A stretch of 64,000 nt of DNA from Ancylomarina subtilis (GCF_004217115.1 NZ_SHKN01000001.1:2049781-2113780), one strand, 5' to 3'. Counted from the first letter of the stretch, positions 25,751 to 35,917 are shown. A program made the numbers and translations. Notes: generated from the sequence alone by a model not told the origin.

Positions 25751-28717
25751 ATGAAAAAATACTGGAGAAGCCAGCAAGATAAAGACTTCGATTCTGAAAT
25801 CAGAAAAACGAAACATGAACCCAAAGGAAATTTGGAACAAATGTTAGATATTTTTGAAGATGGAACTGTTGAAGCTAAGAGCAATCGCCGTGATTTTCTA
25901 AAACTCTGTGGTTACAGTTTAGCAGTCACAACCTTGGTGTCAAGCTGTGAAAATGCGGTACAAAAAGCCATCCCCTATCTGAACAAACCTGAAGAAATAA
26001 CCCCTGGAATTGCCAACTATTATGCCTCTACTTATATCAACGGGAGTGATTATGCCAGCATTCTGATCAAAACGCGCGAAGGTCGTCCCATTAAAATTGA
26101 AGGAAATGATTTATCCCCCATCAGCAATGGGAGTTGTTCTGCACGGGTTCAGGCCTCCATTTTAAGTTTATATGACAGCTCTCGTTATCAGTTTCCACAA
26201 ATCGATAATAAAAAAGTTTCCTGGGATGATTTTGATTTAGAGATTATCAAAGCCCTGGAAGCTAATAAAGAAAATCAAATCGCATTATTAACACCGACCA
26301 TTTACAGCCCCTCTACCAAAAAAGCCATTGAAATATTCACAAAAAAACATCCAAATATCAGTTGGATTCAATACGATACTCAATCGGCTAGTGCCATTTT
26401 AAAAGCGCAAAAATTATGCTTTGGAAAGGAAATTATTCCTGATTATCGATTTAATAAGGCAAACCTCATTGTCAGTTTCGATGCCGACTTTCTGGGTAGC
26501 TGGATCAACCCAAGCGAATACATCAAAACCTATACCGATGCCCGAAAATTATCTGACTCGCTCAGTCAAATGTCAAGACATATTCAATTCGAGTCGAGAA
26601 TGAGTTTGACCGGAAGTAATGCCGATGAAAGGCATGCCATAAAACCATCGGAATTAAATCTTTTGATTGCTCAACTTTATAATGAAATTTTAAGTTTAAA
26701 GGGCAAACCGACTTATCACATAACGCCGCCTTCAACTGTCATAAAAGAGCTTGCGAAAGACTTAATTGAAGAACAATCTCATGCTTTGGTTGTTTCGGGC
26801 AGTCAGGATTTGAATGCACAAATTCTGATTAATGCAATCAACTACGAAGTAAATAGTTTTGATTCCTGCATTAGTCTCGATACACCATTGCTCAATCGTC
26901 AGGCTCATGATGAAGAAATGAATATACTCTTAAATGATCTTAATTCGGGACAGGTAAAAGGTTTAATCTGTTACCATGTTAACCCGGTATATAATCATCA
27001 AAAAGGAAACGAATTTCGAAAAGCTATAGAAGCACTTCCTTTTAGTCTGTCCATACACGAGGCCCCTAACGAAACCTCATCGCTAATGCAATTCGTCGCA
27101 CCCGATAATCACTATTTGGAAAGTTGGAACGATGCTGAAATAAAGCAGCATTCATTCAGTTTAATGCAACCTGTCATTCATCCTCTTTTCGATACGCGTC
27201 AATTTCAATCATCTCTGCTGAAATGGTCGAATCAAGAGAACGACTACCACAGCTTTCTAATGGACACTTGGAAAACAAATCAATATCCGTTGCAGAAGAC
27301 TTATACCAATTTTAAATATTTTTGGGATCATACACTTCAGGAAGGCGTATTCCAAACAAGACTTGAATCGAAAGTAAAAGTCCGATTTGCCGATATTGAC
27401 ATTCAAAAAGTGATGAATCATATCAGCAACAAAAAACAAACACCTGATACCGAAATTCAGCTTTACGAAAAGGTCTCTATGGGGGATGGCAGCATGGCTA
27501 ATAATCCCTGGCTGCAGGAAATGCCCGATCCGGTCAGTAAAATATGCTGGGATAATTATTTAAACATTTCTCCCAAGCAAGCTAAAGAACTTGGTGTTGA
27601 AACCGGCGATTTCGTCAGGTTTGAGTCTAACATTCAATTACCTGTAAACATCTTACCCGGACAGGCCTACGAAACTGTTTCCATTGCAAAAGGGTACGGT
27701 CGCGAAACTTGCGGAAAAGTCGGTAAACAAATCGGAATAAATGTGGCTCAACTAGTCAATTTTAAAGATGATTTGAGTCAGGATTATTCATTAATCAAAC
27801 TTGAAAAAGCCGAAGGCAAATATGCTTTTGCAATGACTCAAACTCACCATTCTATGGAGGGGAGATCTCTTGTTCGGGAAGCCAGTCTTGAAGACTATAA
27901 AAAGAATCCTGCAGCAGGAAATGAGATTGATCATCAATACGATGATGCCGGTATCTATAAAAAACCGGAATTCCCTGATCACCGCTGGGGATTAGCCATC
28001 GATTTAAATGCCTGTATCGGTTGTGGTGCTTGTACCATTGCCTGTCAGGTAGAAAATAATGTACCTGTGGTCGGTAAAAAAGAAGTCATCCGGGTTCACG
28101 AAATGTCGTGGATTCGAATCGATCGCTACTTCTCCGGCAATGAAGATAAACCCAAAGTCGTTTTTCAACCCGTTATGTGCCAGCATTGTGACAACGCGCC
28201 TTGTGAAAATGTCTGTCCTGTAGCGGCAACTAATCACAGTCGTGAAGGGCTAAATCAGATGATTTATAACCGATGTATCGGAACCCGATATTGTAACAAT
28301 AATTGCCCGTACAAAGTTCGGCGTTTTAATTGGTTTGATTTCACAGGGGCCGACTCCATTCCAAACAATCGGCACGATGTTACTGATATGACTCTGGATC
28401 TGAAACGAATGGTGCTCAATCCTGATGTGACCATTAGAGCCAAGGGAGTTATGGAAAAATGCTCTCTTTGTATTCAACGCATTCAGGCGGGTAAACTAAA
28501 AGCCAAACTGGAGAATCGTCCCGTAAAAGATGGCGACATAAAAACCGCTTGCCAGCAAACTTGCCCGGCAGGAGCGATTCTATTCGGTGACTTAAACGAT
28601 AAAGGAGGTCAATTATTTAAAGTTACCTCCAGCAAACGCAACTACCATCTGTTGGAAGAAATTCACACGCTTCCTTCAGTCAGCTATCTCACAAAAATTA
28701 GAAATATAAAGAGTTAA
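25751..28717 (+). CDS. actB: Alternative complex III, molybdopterin-like/Fe-S subunit ActB
   Basis: A 988-residue fusion. After a TAT-like motif (RRDFLKLCGYS, near residues 50-60) comes a molybdopterin-oxidoreductase-like domain that in ACIII holds no cofactor, then a ferredoxin-type domain from about 745. Four Cys motifs are visible: C755/758/761/765, C810/813/818/822, C842/T845/C848/C852 and C904/907/934/938. Thr845 replaces one Cys, which fits the [3Fe-4S] plus three [4Fe-4S] clusters known for ACIII. It passes electrons from quinol oxidised at ActC to the ActA hemes. It follows actA by 50 bp and precedes actC by 20 bp. Confidence 0.95.
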   Translation: MKKYWRSQQDKDFDSEIRKTKHEPKGNLEQMLDIFEDGTVEAKSNRRDFLKLCGYSLAVTTLVSSCENAVQKAIPYLNKPEEITPGIANYYASTYINGSDYASILIKTREGRPIKIEGNDLSPISNGSCSARVQASILSLYDSSRYQFPQIDNKKVSWDDFDLEIIKALEANKENQIALLTPTIYSPSTKKAIEIFTKKHPNISWIQYDTQSASAILKAQKLCFGKEIIPDYRFNKANLIVSFDADFLGSWINPSEYIKTYTDARKLSDSLSQMSRHIQFESRMSLTGSNADERHAIKPSELNLLIAQLYNEILSLKGKPTYHITPPSTVIKELAKDLIEEQSHALVVSGSQDLNAQILINAINYEVNSFDSCISLDTPLLNRQAHDEEMNILLNDLNSGQVKGLICYHVNPVYNHQKGNEFRKAIEALPFSLSIHEAPNETSSLMQFVAPDNHYLESWNDAEIKQHSFSLMQPVIHPLFDTRQFQSSLLKWSNQENDYHSFLMDTWKTNQYPLQKTYTNFKYFWDHTLQEGVFQTRLESKVKVRFADIDIQKVMNHISNKKQTPDTEIQLYEKVSMGDGSMANNPWLQEMPDPVSKICWDNYLNISPKQAKELGVETGDFVRFESNIQLPVNILPGQAYETVSIAKGYGRETCGKVGKQIGINVAQLVNFKDDLSQDYSLIKLEKAEGKYAFAMTQTHHSMEGRSLVREASLEDYKKNPAAGNEIDHQYDDAGIYKKPEFPDHRWGLAIDLNACIGCGACTIACQVENNVPVVGKKEVIRVHEMSWIRIDRYFSGNEDKPKVVFQPVMCQHCDNAPCENVCPVAATNHSREGLNQMIYNRCIGTRYCNNNCPYKVRRFNWFDFTGADSIPNNRHDVTDMTLDLKRMVLNPDVTIRAKGVMEKCSLCIQRIQAGKLKAKLENRPVKDGDIKTACQQTCPAGAILFGDLNDKGGQLFKVTSSKRNYHLLEEIHTLPSVSYLTKIRNIKS

Positions 28718-28737
28718 ACCCACTAGAATATTGCCCT

Positions 28738-30093
28738 ATGTATGTATCTCCGGTTCGAGAACCTTTAATAAAAGGAAACAAAACTTACAGCCAAATCACC
28801 AAGGATATTGCCGCCCCAATTGAAGGCAAACCCGGCAAGGCTTGGTATATGGGACTTGCCTTGAGTTTATCAGCCATGTTTTTTGGTCTGGCAATGATGG
28901 GTTATACCGTTTGGCAAGGCATCGGATCCTGGGGACTCAACCGAACCATTGGCTGGGGCTGGGGAATCACCAACTTTGTATGGTGGGTCGGGATCGGACA
29001 TGCCGGAACTTTTATTTCAGCGATTCTACTACTCTTCCGACAAAAATGGAGAACCAGTATCAACCGATCTGCTGAAGCTATGACCATATTTGCGGTCTTA
29101 TGTGCAGGTTTGTTTCCCCTCATCCACATGGGACGACCACTACTGGCATTTTTTGTATTCCCCTATCCCAATACACGTGGCTTGTGGGTCAACTTTAACT
29201 CTCCCCTTTTATGGGATGTTTTTGCTATATCAACCTATTTACTGGTCTCACTCTTATTTTGGTATATGGGCCTGATTCCCGATATCGGAACCATGCGCGA
29301 CAGGGTGAGTTCAAAAGTGAAAAAATACATCTACGGATTACTAAGTTTTGGTTGGACGGGCTCGGTAAAACACTGGCAACGACACGAAAAACTAAGTCTC
29401 ATACTAGCAGGTATCGCCGCACCTCTTGTTCTTTCGGTTCATAGTATTGTAAGTGCTGACTTTGCCACCTCTATTGTTCCGGGCTGGCATACCACCATAT
29501 TTCCTCCATACTTTGTAGCTGGAGCCATCTTTTCTGGTTTTGCCATGGTACTCACTTTACTGGTAGTTACACGTAAAGTATTGAATTTAGAAAGTTACAT
29601 CACTCTGGCGCATATTGAATCGATGAATAAAATCATTATTGCTACAGGGTCTATCGTTGGTATTGCCTATATGACCGAACTCTTTATTTCCTGGTACTCT
29701 GGTGTCGAATTTGAACAATATGCCTTTTTAAACCGAGCCACGGGACCTTATTGGTGGGCCTACGCCATCATGATGACTTGTAATGTGATTTCACCCCAAT
29801 TGTTATGGTTTCGAAAACTCAGGCGAAATCTCGCATTTACTTTTATCCTCTCCATTTTTATTAACATCGGTATGTGGTTCGAACGCTTTGTTATTATTGT
29901 AAGCTCATTGCATCGCGACTACCTTCCATCAAGCTGGTCGATGTATTCGCCAACAATTGTTGAAGTTGGAATCTTTATTGGGTCACTCGGCATCTTTTTT
30001 TCTTGTTTTCTCTTATTCATTCGGGTTTTCCCAGTGATTGCCATTGCTGAAGTTAAAACAGTTATTAAAAGCTCCGGGGAAAAAAGAACTTAA
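28738..30093 (+). CDS. actC: Alternative complex III, NrfD-like quinol subunit ActC
   Basis: Membrane protein of 451 residues with about ten helices, NrfD/PsrC family. It carries the quinol oxidation site of ACIII. The block HMGRP...FNSPLLWDVFAISTYL (around residues 125-165) is the family signature and recurs in the second NrfD protein at 47481-48821. It lies 20 bp after actB and 12 bp before actD. Confidence 0.94.
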   Translation: MYVSPVREPLIKGNKTYSQITKDIAAPIEGKPGKAWYMGLALSLSAMFFGLAMMGYTVWQGIGSWGLNRTIGWGWGITNFVWWVGIGHAGTFISAILLLFRQKWRTSINRSAEAMTIFAVLCAGLFPLIHMGRPLLAFFVFPYPNTRGLWVNFNSPLLWDVFAISTYLLVSLLFWYMGLIPDIGTMRDRVSSKVKKYIYGLLSFGWTGSVKHWQRHEKLSLILAGIAAPLVLSVHSIVSADFATSIVPGWHTTIFPPYFVAGAIFSGFAMVLTLLVVTRKVLNLESYITLAHIESMNKIIIATGSIVGIAYMTELFISWYSGVEFEQYAFLNRATGPYWWAYAIMMTCNVISPQLLWFRKLRRNLAFTFILSIFINIGMWFERFVIIVSSLHRDYLPSSWSMYSPTIVEVGIFIGSLGIFFSCFLLFIRVFPVIAIAEVKTVIKSSGEKRT

Positions 30094-30105
30094 AAATGAA
30101 ACGCT

Positions 30106-30624
30106 ATGAAAAGATATATTTCGGCCTATTTCACTGATGAAGAAAACCTACTAAGAGCTAGCCAAACTTTGATAGAAAAGGATATTGCAATTCTTGACGT
30201 TTTAACACCATTTCCAGTTCACGGATTGGATAAAATTTTAGGATTGAAAGAATCAAAAATACCCACCGTCGGGTTTATTTCTGGCGCAATAGGAACAATT
30301 TCTGCTTTTGGGTTTCAAACCTGGGCTTTTGTCGTTGATTACCCCCTTTTCATTGGAGGTAAACCTCATTTTTCTATTCCTGCCTTTATCCCAATCACCT
30401 TTGAAATCACTATTCTATTTGCTGCCCTCGCCATGGTTTTTGCTTTCCTTTTCAGATCACACTTGGGGTTTGGAGCCAAAAACAAAATACACGACGAAAG
30501 AATAACTGATGATCGTTTTTTAATCATTATTGATGCTAATGGAAATGAAGAGCACTATAATAATGTTAAAACTATTCTAGAAAAAGAAGATGCTCATGAT
30601 ATTCAACTCAAAGAGAATAACTAG
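30106..30624 (+). CDS. actD: Alternative complex III subunit ActD (DUF3341)
   Basis: A 172-residue protein with two central helices (about 64-83 and 98-120) and short polar ends. DUF3341/ActD proteins sit at the membrane side of ACIII next to ActC. PFPVHGLDKILGLKESKIPTVGFISG is the recognisable core: FpvhGld...g...SkL....l..G. Position between actC and actF fixes the identity. Confidence 0.92.
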   Translation: MKRYISAYFTDEENLLRASQTLIEKDIAILDVLTPFPVHGLDKILGLKESKIPTVGFISGAIGTISAFGFQTWAFVVDYPLFIGGKPHFSIPAFIPITFEITILFAALAMVFAFLFRSHLGFGAKNKIHDERITDDRFLIIIDANGNEEHYNNVKTILEKEDAHDIQLKENN

Positions 30625-30645
30625 AAAATACAAAATCACAAGCTG

Positions 30646-31806
30646 ATGGACACTTATATCTTATCTAAAAAAACAAAACAGATTTTCCTATCAATATCTG
30701 CAATAGGAATCTTTTTGATTGCACTCGGTTTTTTGTTTGAAAATCCCGGAAGCAAAAATGTTTGGATGAATATTTTGCTAAACAATCTATATTTCCTCTT
30801 TCTATCACTTTTTGGGGCTCTGTTTATTGCGCTCCATAAAATTGCTCATGCTGGCTGGCATGTAAGTTTAAAACGGATTCCCGAAGCTCTCAGCACCTTT
30901 CTCCCCTATTCTGCTGTTCTCATGTTTTTGCTTGTTTTCGGCATGCACGATTTATACCATTGGTCACTCCACGACCTGCAAGATCCTATAATTGAAGGTA
31001 AATCGGCCTATCTGAATCTACCATTCTTCTTTATCAGGATGGCTGTTTATTTCACCGGATGGATAGGACTGAGCTATCTGCTTCGTAAAAATTCATCGTC
31101 CCAGGATCTTTCAAATGATTCTAAATTTCACAAACAAGGTCGAATTTTAGCAGGCCTGTTTATGGCATTCTTTGCCGTGAGTAGTTCGACTATGAGTTGG
31201 GATTGGATTATGTCTGTCGATCCGCATTGGTATAGCACACTGTTTGGTTGGTTTGTTTTTATTGGACTCTTTGTATCAGGGGTAGCTGCCTTCATCCTAA
31301 TTATTACCTTTCTCAAAGCTCAAGGTTATCTCAATTTTGTAAATAAAGAACACCTGCATGATTTGGGAAAATATCTTTTTGGCTTTAGCATCTTTTGGAT
31401 GTACCTCTGGTTTTTCCAATACATGCTAATTTGGTATGGTCATCTACCCGAGGAAACAATCTATTTCGCACAAAGATTGCATGGGTTTCCGATCCTCTTT
31501 TTCACCATACTCATCTTAAACTTTCTCTTTCCGTTTTTAGCTTTAATGACACGAAACGCAAAACGCAATATCAAATGGCTAGCCTTTGTTGCCCTGGTCG
31601 TTCTGATAGGGCAATGGTTGAATCTTTATCTCATGTTAAGCCCTGGGATTTTAGGCAAAACTGCTCAAATTGGCTTATTGGAAATTGGAGGTGCATGTTT
31701 ATATCTTGGAAGTTTTCTTTTTGTCGTCTTTAATTCTCTTTCAAAGAAACCATTGTTGTGCAAAAACGATCCTTTCCTTGAAGAAAGCTTTCATTATGAA
31801 ACATAA
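30646..31806 (+). CDS. actF: Alternative complex III membrane subunit ActF
   Basis: A 386-residue, about ten-helix membrane protein, the second NrfD-like subunit of ACIII. Typical ActF features are the paired His/Trp-rich segments (LHKIAHAGWHVSLKRIPEA, DLYHWS) and MSWDWIMSVDPHWYSTLFGW. In most Bacteroidota operons I know of, the monoheme actE comes before actF; here actF comes first and actE follows 23 bp later. Confidence 0.9.
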   Translation: MDTYILSKKTKQIFLSISAIGIFLIALGFLFENPGSKNVWMNILLNNLYFLFLSLFGALFIALHKIAHAGWHVSLKRIPEALSTFLPYSAVLMFLLVFGMHDLYHWSLHDLQDPIIEGKSAYLNLPFFFIRMAVYFTGWIGLSYLLRKNSSSQDLSNDSKFHKQGRILAGLFMAFFAVSSSTMSWDWIMSVDPHWYSTLFGWFVFIGLFVSGVAAFILIITFLKAQGYLNFVNKEHLHDLGKYLFGFSIFWMYLWFFQYMLIWYGHLPEETIYFAQRLHGFPILFFTILILNFLFPFLALMTRNAKRNIKWLAFVALVVLIGQWLNLYLMLSPGILGKTAQIGLLEIGGACLYLGSFLFVVFNSLSKKPLLCKNDPFLEESFHYET

Positions 31807-31829
31807 ACTGCTTACAAAAGATCTATATT

Positions 31830-32396
31830 ATGCTTAAATTCAATTTGTATATCATTGTATTTTCCCTCGCAATTCTTTTCTTATCTGCATGCGATAGAGA
31901 TCGGAATCACCCGGGGCATTCCTATTTCCCGGATATGGTAAAATCCCGTGCTTATGAAAGCTACTCAGAAAACCCAAATTTTGCAGATAGTTCGTCGGCA
32001 CGTCTGCCTGTTGATGGAACAATTCCAAGAGGAATAATCCCATATAATGTCGAAAAGACGGATGAAAACAGAGCTTTGGCAGGAATTAACATGACAAACC
32101 CAATTGTTGTTAATGATGAAAATCTGAAACATGGAAAAGAACGTTTTGAAATTTTCTGCATGCCTTGTCATGGAGAACTTGGTAATGGGAAAGGATACCT
32201 GGTAACCAGTGATCGCTACCCTTATAAAGCTGCAAACTTATTATCTGATAAAATGAAAAAAGCGCCTGACGGAGAAATATTCCATGTGATTTCTGTTGGC
32301 TGGGGTGTGATGGGGGCACATGCTTCACAAATTAGTCAGGAAGACAGATGGCTTATCACAACTTACATCAAAAACAAATTACAGACAGCTGAATAA
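31830..32396 (+). CDS. actE: Alternative complex III monoheme cytochrome c lipoprotein ActE
   Basis: A 188-residue lipoprotein (lipobox LSAC, Cys21) with one heme site, CMPCH. ActE carries the exit heme of ACIII, which hands electrons to a cytochrome or directly to the oxidase. The DGEIFH...ISQEDRWLITTYI block after the heme resembles the cytochrome encoded at 46552-47466. Last gene of the act operon; a bidirectional terminator follows immediately. Confidence 0.92.
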   Translation: MLKFNLYIIVFSLAILFLSACDRDRNHPGHSYFPDMVKSRAYESYSENPNFADSSSARLPVDGTIPRGIIPYNVEKTDENRALAGINMTNPIVVNDENLKHGKERFEIFCMPCHGELGNGKGYLVTSDRYPYKAANLLSDKMKKAPDGEIFHVISVGWGVMGAHASQISQEDRWLITTYIKNKLQTAE

Positions 32397-32433
32397 AAAA
32401 AATCATAGAGCCTATTCAGGTTCTATGATTTTG
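32393..32433. terminator. Bidirectional terminator between the act and cox operons
   Basis: A 12-bp stem (32401-32412 / 32419-32430, one G-U pair) is flanked by an A run and T-rich sequence. It ends both the rightward act transcript and the leftward cox transcript. Confidence 0.85.
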
Positions 32434-32453
32434 TTGTCTCTTTCTAACAATAA

Positions 32454-33395
32454 TTATTTCAATGTCTTCATAAATTCAATAATTTCTTTGATATCCTCCT
32501 CTTTTAGTTCATTTTTATAAGAAAGCATCAACCCTTTTTTATAACCCTTTACAATATCATCGTTGGGGTTATATATTGAGTTTACGACATAGGCACTATC
32601 AACGATTTGTTTCCTTTCAACCCCATTGGTCAACACGGTTTCTTCAGATCCGAATAAGCCTTTCCAACTCGGTCCAACTATTTTAGAACCATCCAAAGAA
32701 TGACAGGCCAGACAACCATTCATTTGAACAATTCTCAAACCAAGTGCTCCCGGTTTATCAGTTATTATAGGGGCAACAATTGTTGTATCAATATACCATT
32801 TATCAAACTTATCAGAGTCCATCACAACAACAGATGTTGTCATCGATGAATGAGAAAGGCCACAATACTCCGTACAGAACAAATCAAAGTCACCTTCCCG
32901 TCCTGCTTTAAACCACATAAATTGATCTTTACCCGGGACCAAATCCTGCTTCAATCGAAAAGCAGGAATATAAAGACTGTGTATCACATCCAATGCAACC
33001 AAATCTAATTTTACATCCCGATCTTTAGGAACATAAAGCGTATCGGTTACTTTTCCATTCTCATATTGAAACTGCCAATGCCACATACGTGCAATACTCT
33101 TTATTACGAATGCGTCATCTGGCACTTCTTTCATGGGCTTATAGCCCATCCATCCAAAATAAAACATGACCATAACCAAAGCTGTTGGAATCAATGTCCA
33201 TATAATTTCGAGCATTGTATTTCCATGAATTTGTTCTGCTTTAGGATGCTTCGATTTTCTATATCTATAGACAAAATAGATCATTGTCGCCGTTATCCCA
33301 ATCAAAAAGAAAGAGATTATCGCAAAGATGACAACAAAAGTTGTGTCGACTCCTTTTACAAAATTGGATGCATCAGCTATTTCTTTTGAAAACAT
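32454..33395 (-). CDS. coxB: caa3-type cytochrome c oxidase subunit II with cytochrome c domain
   Basis: Two N-terminal helices (about 17-44 and 65-86) anchor a cupredoxin domain with all CuA ligands: H139, C174, C178, H182 and M185. A C-terminal cytochrome c domain with heme site CLACH (228-232) is fused, which makes the enzyme caa3-type. It accepts electrons and passes them to subunit I. Last gene of the leftward SCO-coxA-coxC-coxD-coxB operon, 3 bp after coxD. Confidence 0.96.
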   Translation of the reverse strand: MFSKEIADASNFVKGVDTTFVVIFAIISFFLIGITATMIYFVYRYRKSKHPKAEQIHGNTMLEIIWTLIPTALVMVMFYFGWMGYKPMKEVPDDAFVIKSIARMWHWQFQYENGKVTDTLYVPKDRDVKLDLVALDVIHSLYIPAFRLKQDLVPGKDQFMWFKAGREGDFDLFCTEYCGLSHSSMTTSVVVMDSDKFDKWYIDTTIVAPIITDKPGALGLRIVQMNGCLACHSLDGSKIVGPSWKGLFGSEETVLTNGVERKQIVDSAYVVNSIYNPNDDIVKGYKKGLMLSYKNELKEEDIKEIIEFMKTLK

Positions 33396-33398
33396 AGG

Positions 33399-33686
33399 CT
33401 ATCGGTATAAATAATCTAAAAACGTAATGGTAATAACAGACACAATTAACAGAACAATCCCAGCCATCATAATAGTATAAAACTTCTTATCGAACTTCAG
33501 GTGCATAAAATACATCAGAACCAAAATGGATTTTAGGCATGCAAAAATCAGTGCAGCAGTAACCGAATACACACCCAAATCGTATTGGGTTATGGCTACA
33601 GAACTAAAAGTGAACACAAGTAGTAGAAGTAAAACCACAACGAAGGTTTTGTATTTTACAATGTGAGTATGTTGAGCGTTTTCCAT
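33399..33686 (-). CDS. coxD: Cytochrome c oxidase subunit IV
   Basis: Small membrane protein (95 residues) with three hydrophobic segments (about 13-31, 36-58 and 70-92), the subunit IV/CoxD type found with A-family oxidases. The position between coxC and coxB supports the call. It overlaps no neighbour; spacing is 10 bp and 3 bp. Confidence 0.88.
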   Translation of the reverse strand: MENAQHTHIVKYKTFVVVLLLLLVFTFSSVAITQYDLGVYSVTAALIFACLKSILVLMYFMHLKFDKKFYTIMMAGIVLLIVSVITITFLDYLYR

Positions 33687-33696
33687 GATGCCGGTT

Positions 33697-34317
33697 TTAG
33701 GTAATGAGATAAAACAAGGGAAATAAAAAGATCCAAATCAGATCGACCAGATGCCAATACAAAGCTGAATTCTCTAAAATCACGTAATCGTCATGTTTGA
33801 CATCTTCGGTTTTAACCAGCCACATCACATAGGCAATAAATGCAACTCCAATAATAATATGAAGTGCATGCAAGCCTGTCATGGCATAATACAAACCAAA
33901 GAACAATATCTCTCCCTGACTGCTTTGATGAAGAATTTCGCTCCCCGGAAAAATACCATGAGAGATCTTCCCCGACCACTCAAAATATTTGTTCACCATA
34001 AATGCGAGAGCAAGGCAAACCGTAATTCCCATAAGAATCAAGGTCAGTCTTTTATTTTTCAGCTGAATGGAAGTAACAGCCATAGCAATGGTCATACTGC
34101 TCACCAAAAGAATAACTGTATTGGCAGTCCCAATAAAAATATCTAATTCTTCAGCAGCCAAATGAAAGGCCATCGGATTTAAATATCGATATATCGAATA
34201 GACTATAAAAAGACCACCAAAAAGCAAAAGCTCAGTGAAAATAAAAATCCACATGCCCGTTTTGGCACCTTCATCGTCTCTGTGTTCGTCAATATGAGCG
34301 TGATCAGTCATAATCAT
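33697..34317 (-). CDS. coxC: Cytochrome c oxidase subunit III
   Basis: A 206-residue, five-helix subunit III of a heme-copper oxidase. GMWIFIFTELLLFGGLF near the start and the C-terminal YWHLVDLIWIFLFPLFYL are the family signatures. It stabilises subunit I. Its start overlaps the coxA stop by 14 bp, which suggests translational coupling. Confidence 0.94.
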   Translation of the reverse strand: MIMTDHAHIDEHRDDEGAKTGMWIFIFTELLLFGGLFIVYSIYRYLNPMAFHLAAEELDIFIGTANTVILLVSSMTIAMAVTSIQLKNKRLTLILMGITVCLALAFMVNKYFEWSGKISHGIFPGSEILHQSSQGEILFFGLYYAMTGLHALHIIIGVAFIAYVMWLVKTEDVKHDDYVILENSALYWHLVDLIWIFLFPLFYLIT

Positions 34318-35914
34318 AAGGATCTTGAGTTACAAGTGGGATTTCGTCGAAATTTTCAAGGCTAGGAGGGCTATCCACCGTCCACTCCAATGTTTTCCCT
34401 TTCCAGGGATCCTTTCCGGCTTTAGCACCATGTCGGGCAGACCGCACTAAATTGGTAATCAAAATGATCAAACCCGATATCATAAGCATAGCTCCCATTG
34501 AGGAGACAATATTGGGGCCGTGAAATCTTTCCACATAATCGTAATAACGACGAGGCATGCCCGTTATGCCAAGATAAAACATGGGTAAATACAGCGTATT
34601 AAAGCCCGTAAAAAAGATAGCTAAACCAATATTAGCCCAGGATTTATCATACATACGCCCAAACATCTTAGGAAACCAGTAATGTAAAGCCCCAAAAAAA
34701 GCAAAACCCGTTCCTCCAAAAACAATATAATGAAAGTGTGCCACAACAAAAGCTGTATCATGCAAATGAACATTAGCCGAAAGAGCTCCCAAAACCATCC
34801 CTGACAAACCGCCAATCATAAAAACAAACAAGAAACAGAGTGCCCATAAAAAAGGTGTTTGTAAATCGATAGATGCTTTATGAAGCGTAGCGACCCAATT
34901 GAAAATTTTAATGGCACTGGGGATAGCCACAAGAAAGGTTAAAATTGAAAACGTATAAAGTGCGACCCCACTCATTCCTGAGGTAAACATATGATGCCCC
35001 CAAACAAAATAACCAACAAAAGCAATAGCAAGAGTTGAAACAACAATGGCTGTATATCCAAAGATGGTCTTGCGTGCAAATGTTGGGATAATCTCAGATA
35101 TCACCCCCATTGCAGGCAAAATCATAATGTACACCGCCGGATGAGAATAAATCCAAAACAGATGCTGGTAGAGAATAGGATCACCACCCAATGCCGGATC
35201 GAAAAATCCGATTTGCAACGTTCTTTCCAGAACAACCATCAATAAAGTAATGCCAACTATTGGTGTTGCCAGAACCTGAATCCAGGCTGTTCCATATAAT
35301 GCCCATGGGAAAAGGGGCATTTTCATCCACTTCATTCCCGGGGCTCGCAAGCGATGTATGGTTACAATAAAATTAATTCCTGTTGCGATGGATGAGAAAC
35401 CTAAAACAAATGCCCCCGTAACAGCAGGTAACATATTAGTTCCCGTTTTAAAACTATAAGGTGCATAAAAAGTCCATCCCGTGTCCGGTGGTCCATCACC
35501 TAAAAACTGAGATGAAAGAGCAATAAAAGCACCCACAATATAAATCCACCAGGAAAAAAGATTCAATTTTGGGAATGCGACATCTTTTGCCCCAATCAGA
35601 ATGGGAAGAAAGAAATTACCAAAAACTGCAGGTAAGCCTGGCACAACAATCAGAAAGATCATGGTAATACCATGAAGGGTAAAAAAGCTATTATAGGTTT
35701 GTGCTCCCATGATAGTTCTGCCCGGAGCAATCAACTCTAATTTCATCATCAAACCAAGCGTAGCGGCGATAGAAAAAAAGACAAGCATACTATACAAATA
35801 CAAAAGCCCTATTCGCTTATGATCTGTAGAAAAAATCCAGGCAAATATGCCTTTAAATCGACCTTGATATTCCAGGAAACTCGGGGTAGGAGTCTGTTTC
35901 AGTGTTTCTGTCAT
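34304..35914 (-). CDS. coxA: Cytochrome c oxidase subunit I (type A2)
   Basis: Catalytic subunit of 536 residues with twelve helices. Low-spin heme ligands are H81 and H395, high-spin heme ligand H393, and CuB ligands H258, H307 and H308. The loop around H258 reads YSHPAVY (256-262): the Tyr-Ser pair replaces the D-channel Glu of type A1, so this is a type A2 oxidase, as in Rhodothermus caa3. It follows the SCO gene by 3 bp. Confidence 0.97.
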   Translation of the reverse strand: MTETLKQTPTPSFLEYQGRFKGIFAWIFSTDHKRIGLLYLYSMLVFFSIAATLGLMMKLELIAPGRTIMGAQTYNSFFTLHGITMIFLIVVPGLPAVFGNFFLPILIGAKDVAFPKLNLFSWWIYIVGAFIALSSQFLGDGPPDTGWTFYAPYSFKTGTNMLPAVTGAFVLGFSSIATGINFIVTIHRLRAPGMKWMKMPLFPWALYGTAWIQVLATPIVGITLLMVVLERTLQIGFFDPALGGDPILYQHLFWIYSHPAVYIMILPAMGVISEIIPTFARKTIFGYTAIVVSTLAIAFVGYFVWGHHMFTSGMSGVALYTFSILTFLVAIPSAIKIFNWVATLHKASIDLQTPFLWALCFLFVFMIGGLSGMVLGALSANVHLHDTAFVVAHFHYIVFGGTGFAFFGALHYWFPKMFGRMYDKSWANIGLAIFFTGFNTLYLPMFYLGITGMPRRYYDYVERFHGPNIVSSMGAMLMISGLIILITNLVRSARHGAKAGKDPWKGKTLEWTVDSPPSLENFDEIPLVTQDPYDYD

Positions 35915-35917
35915 AGT

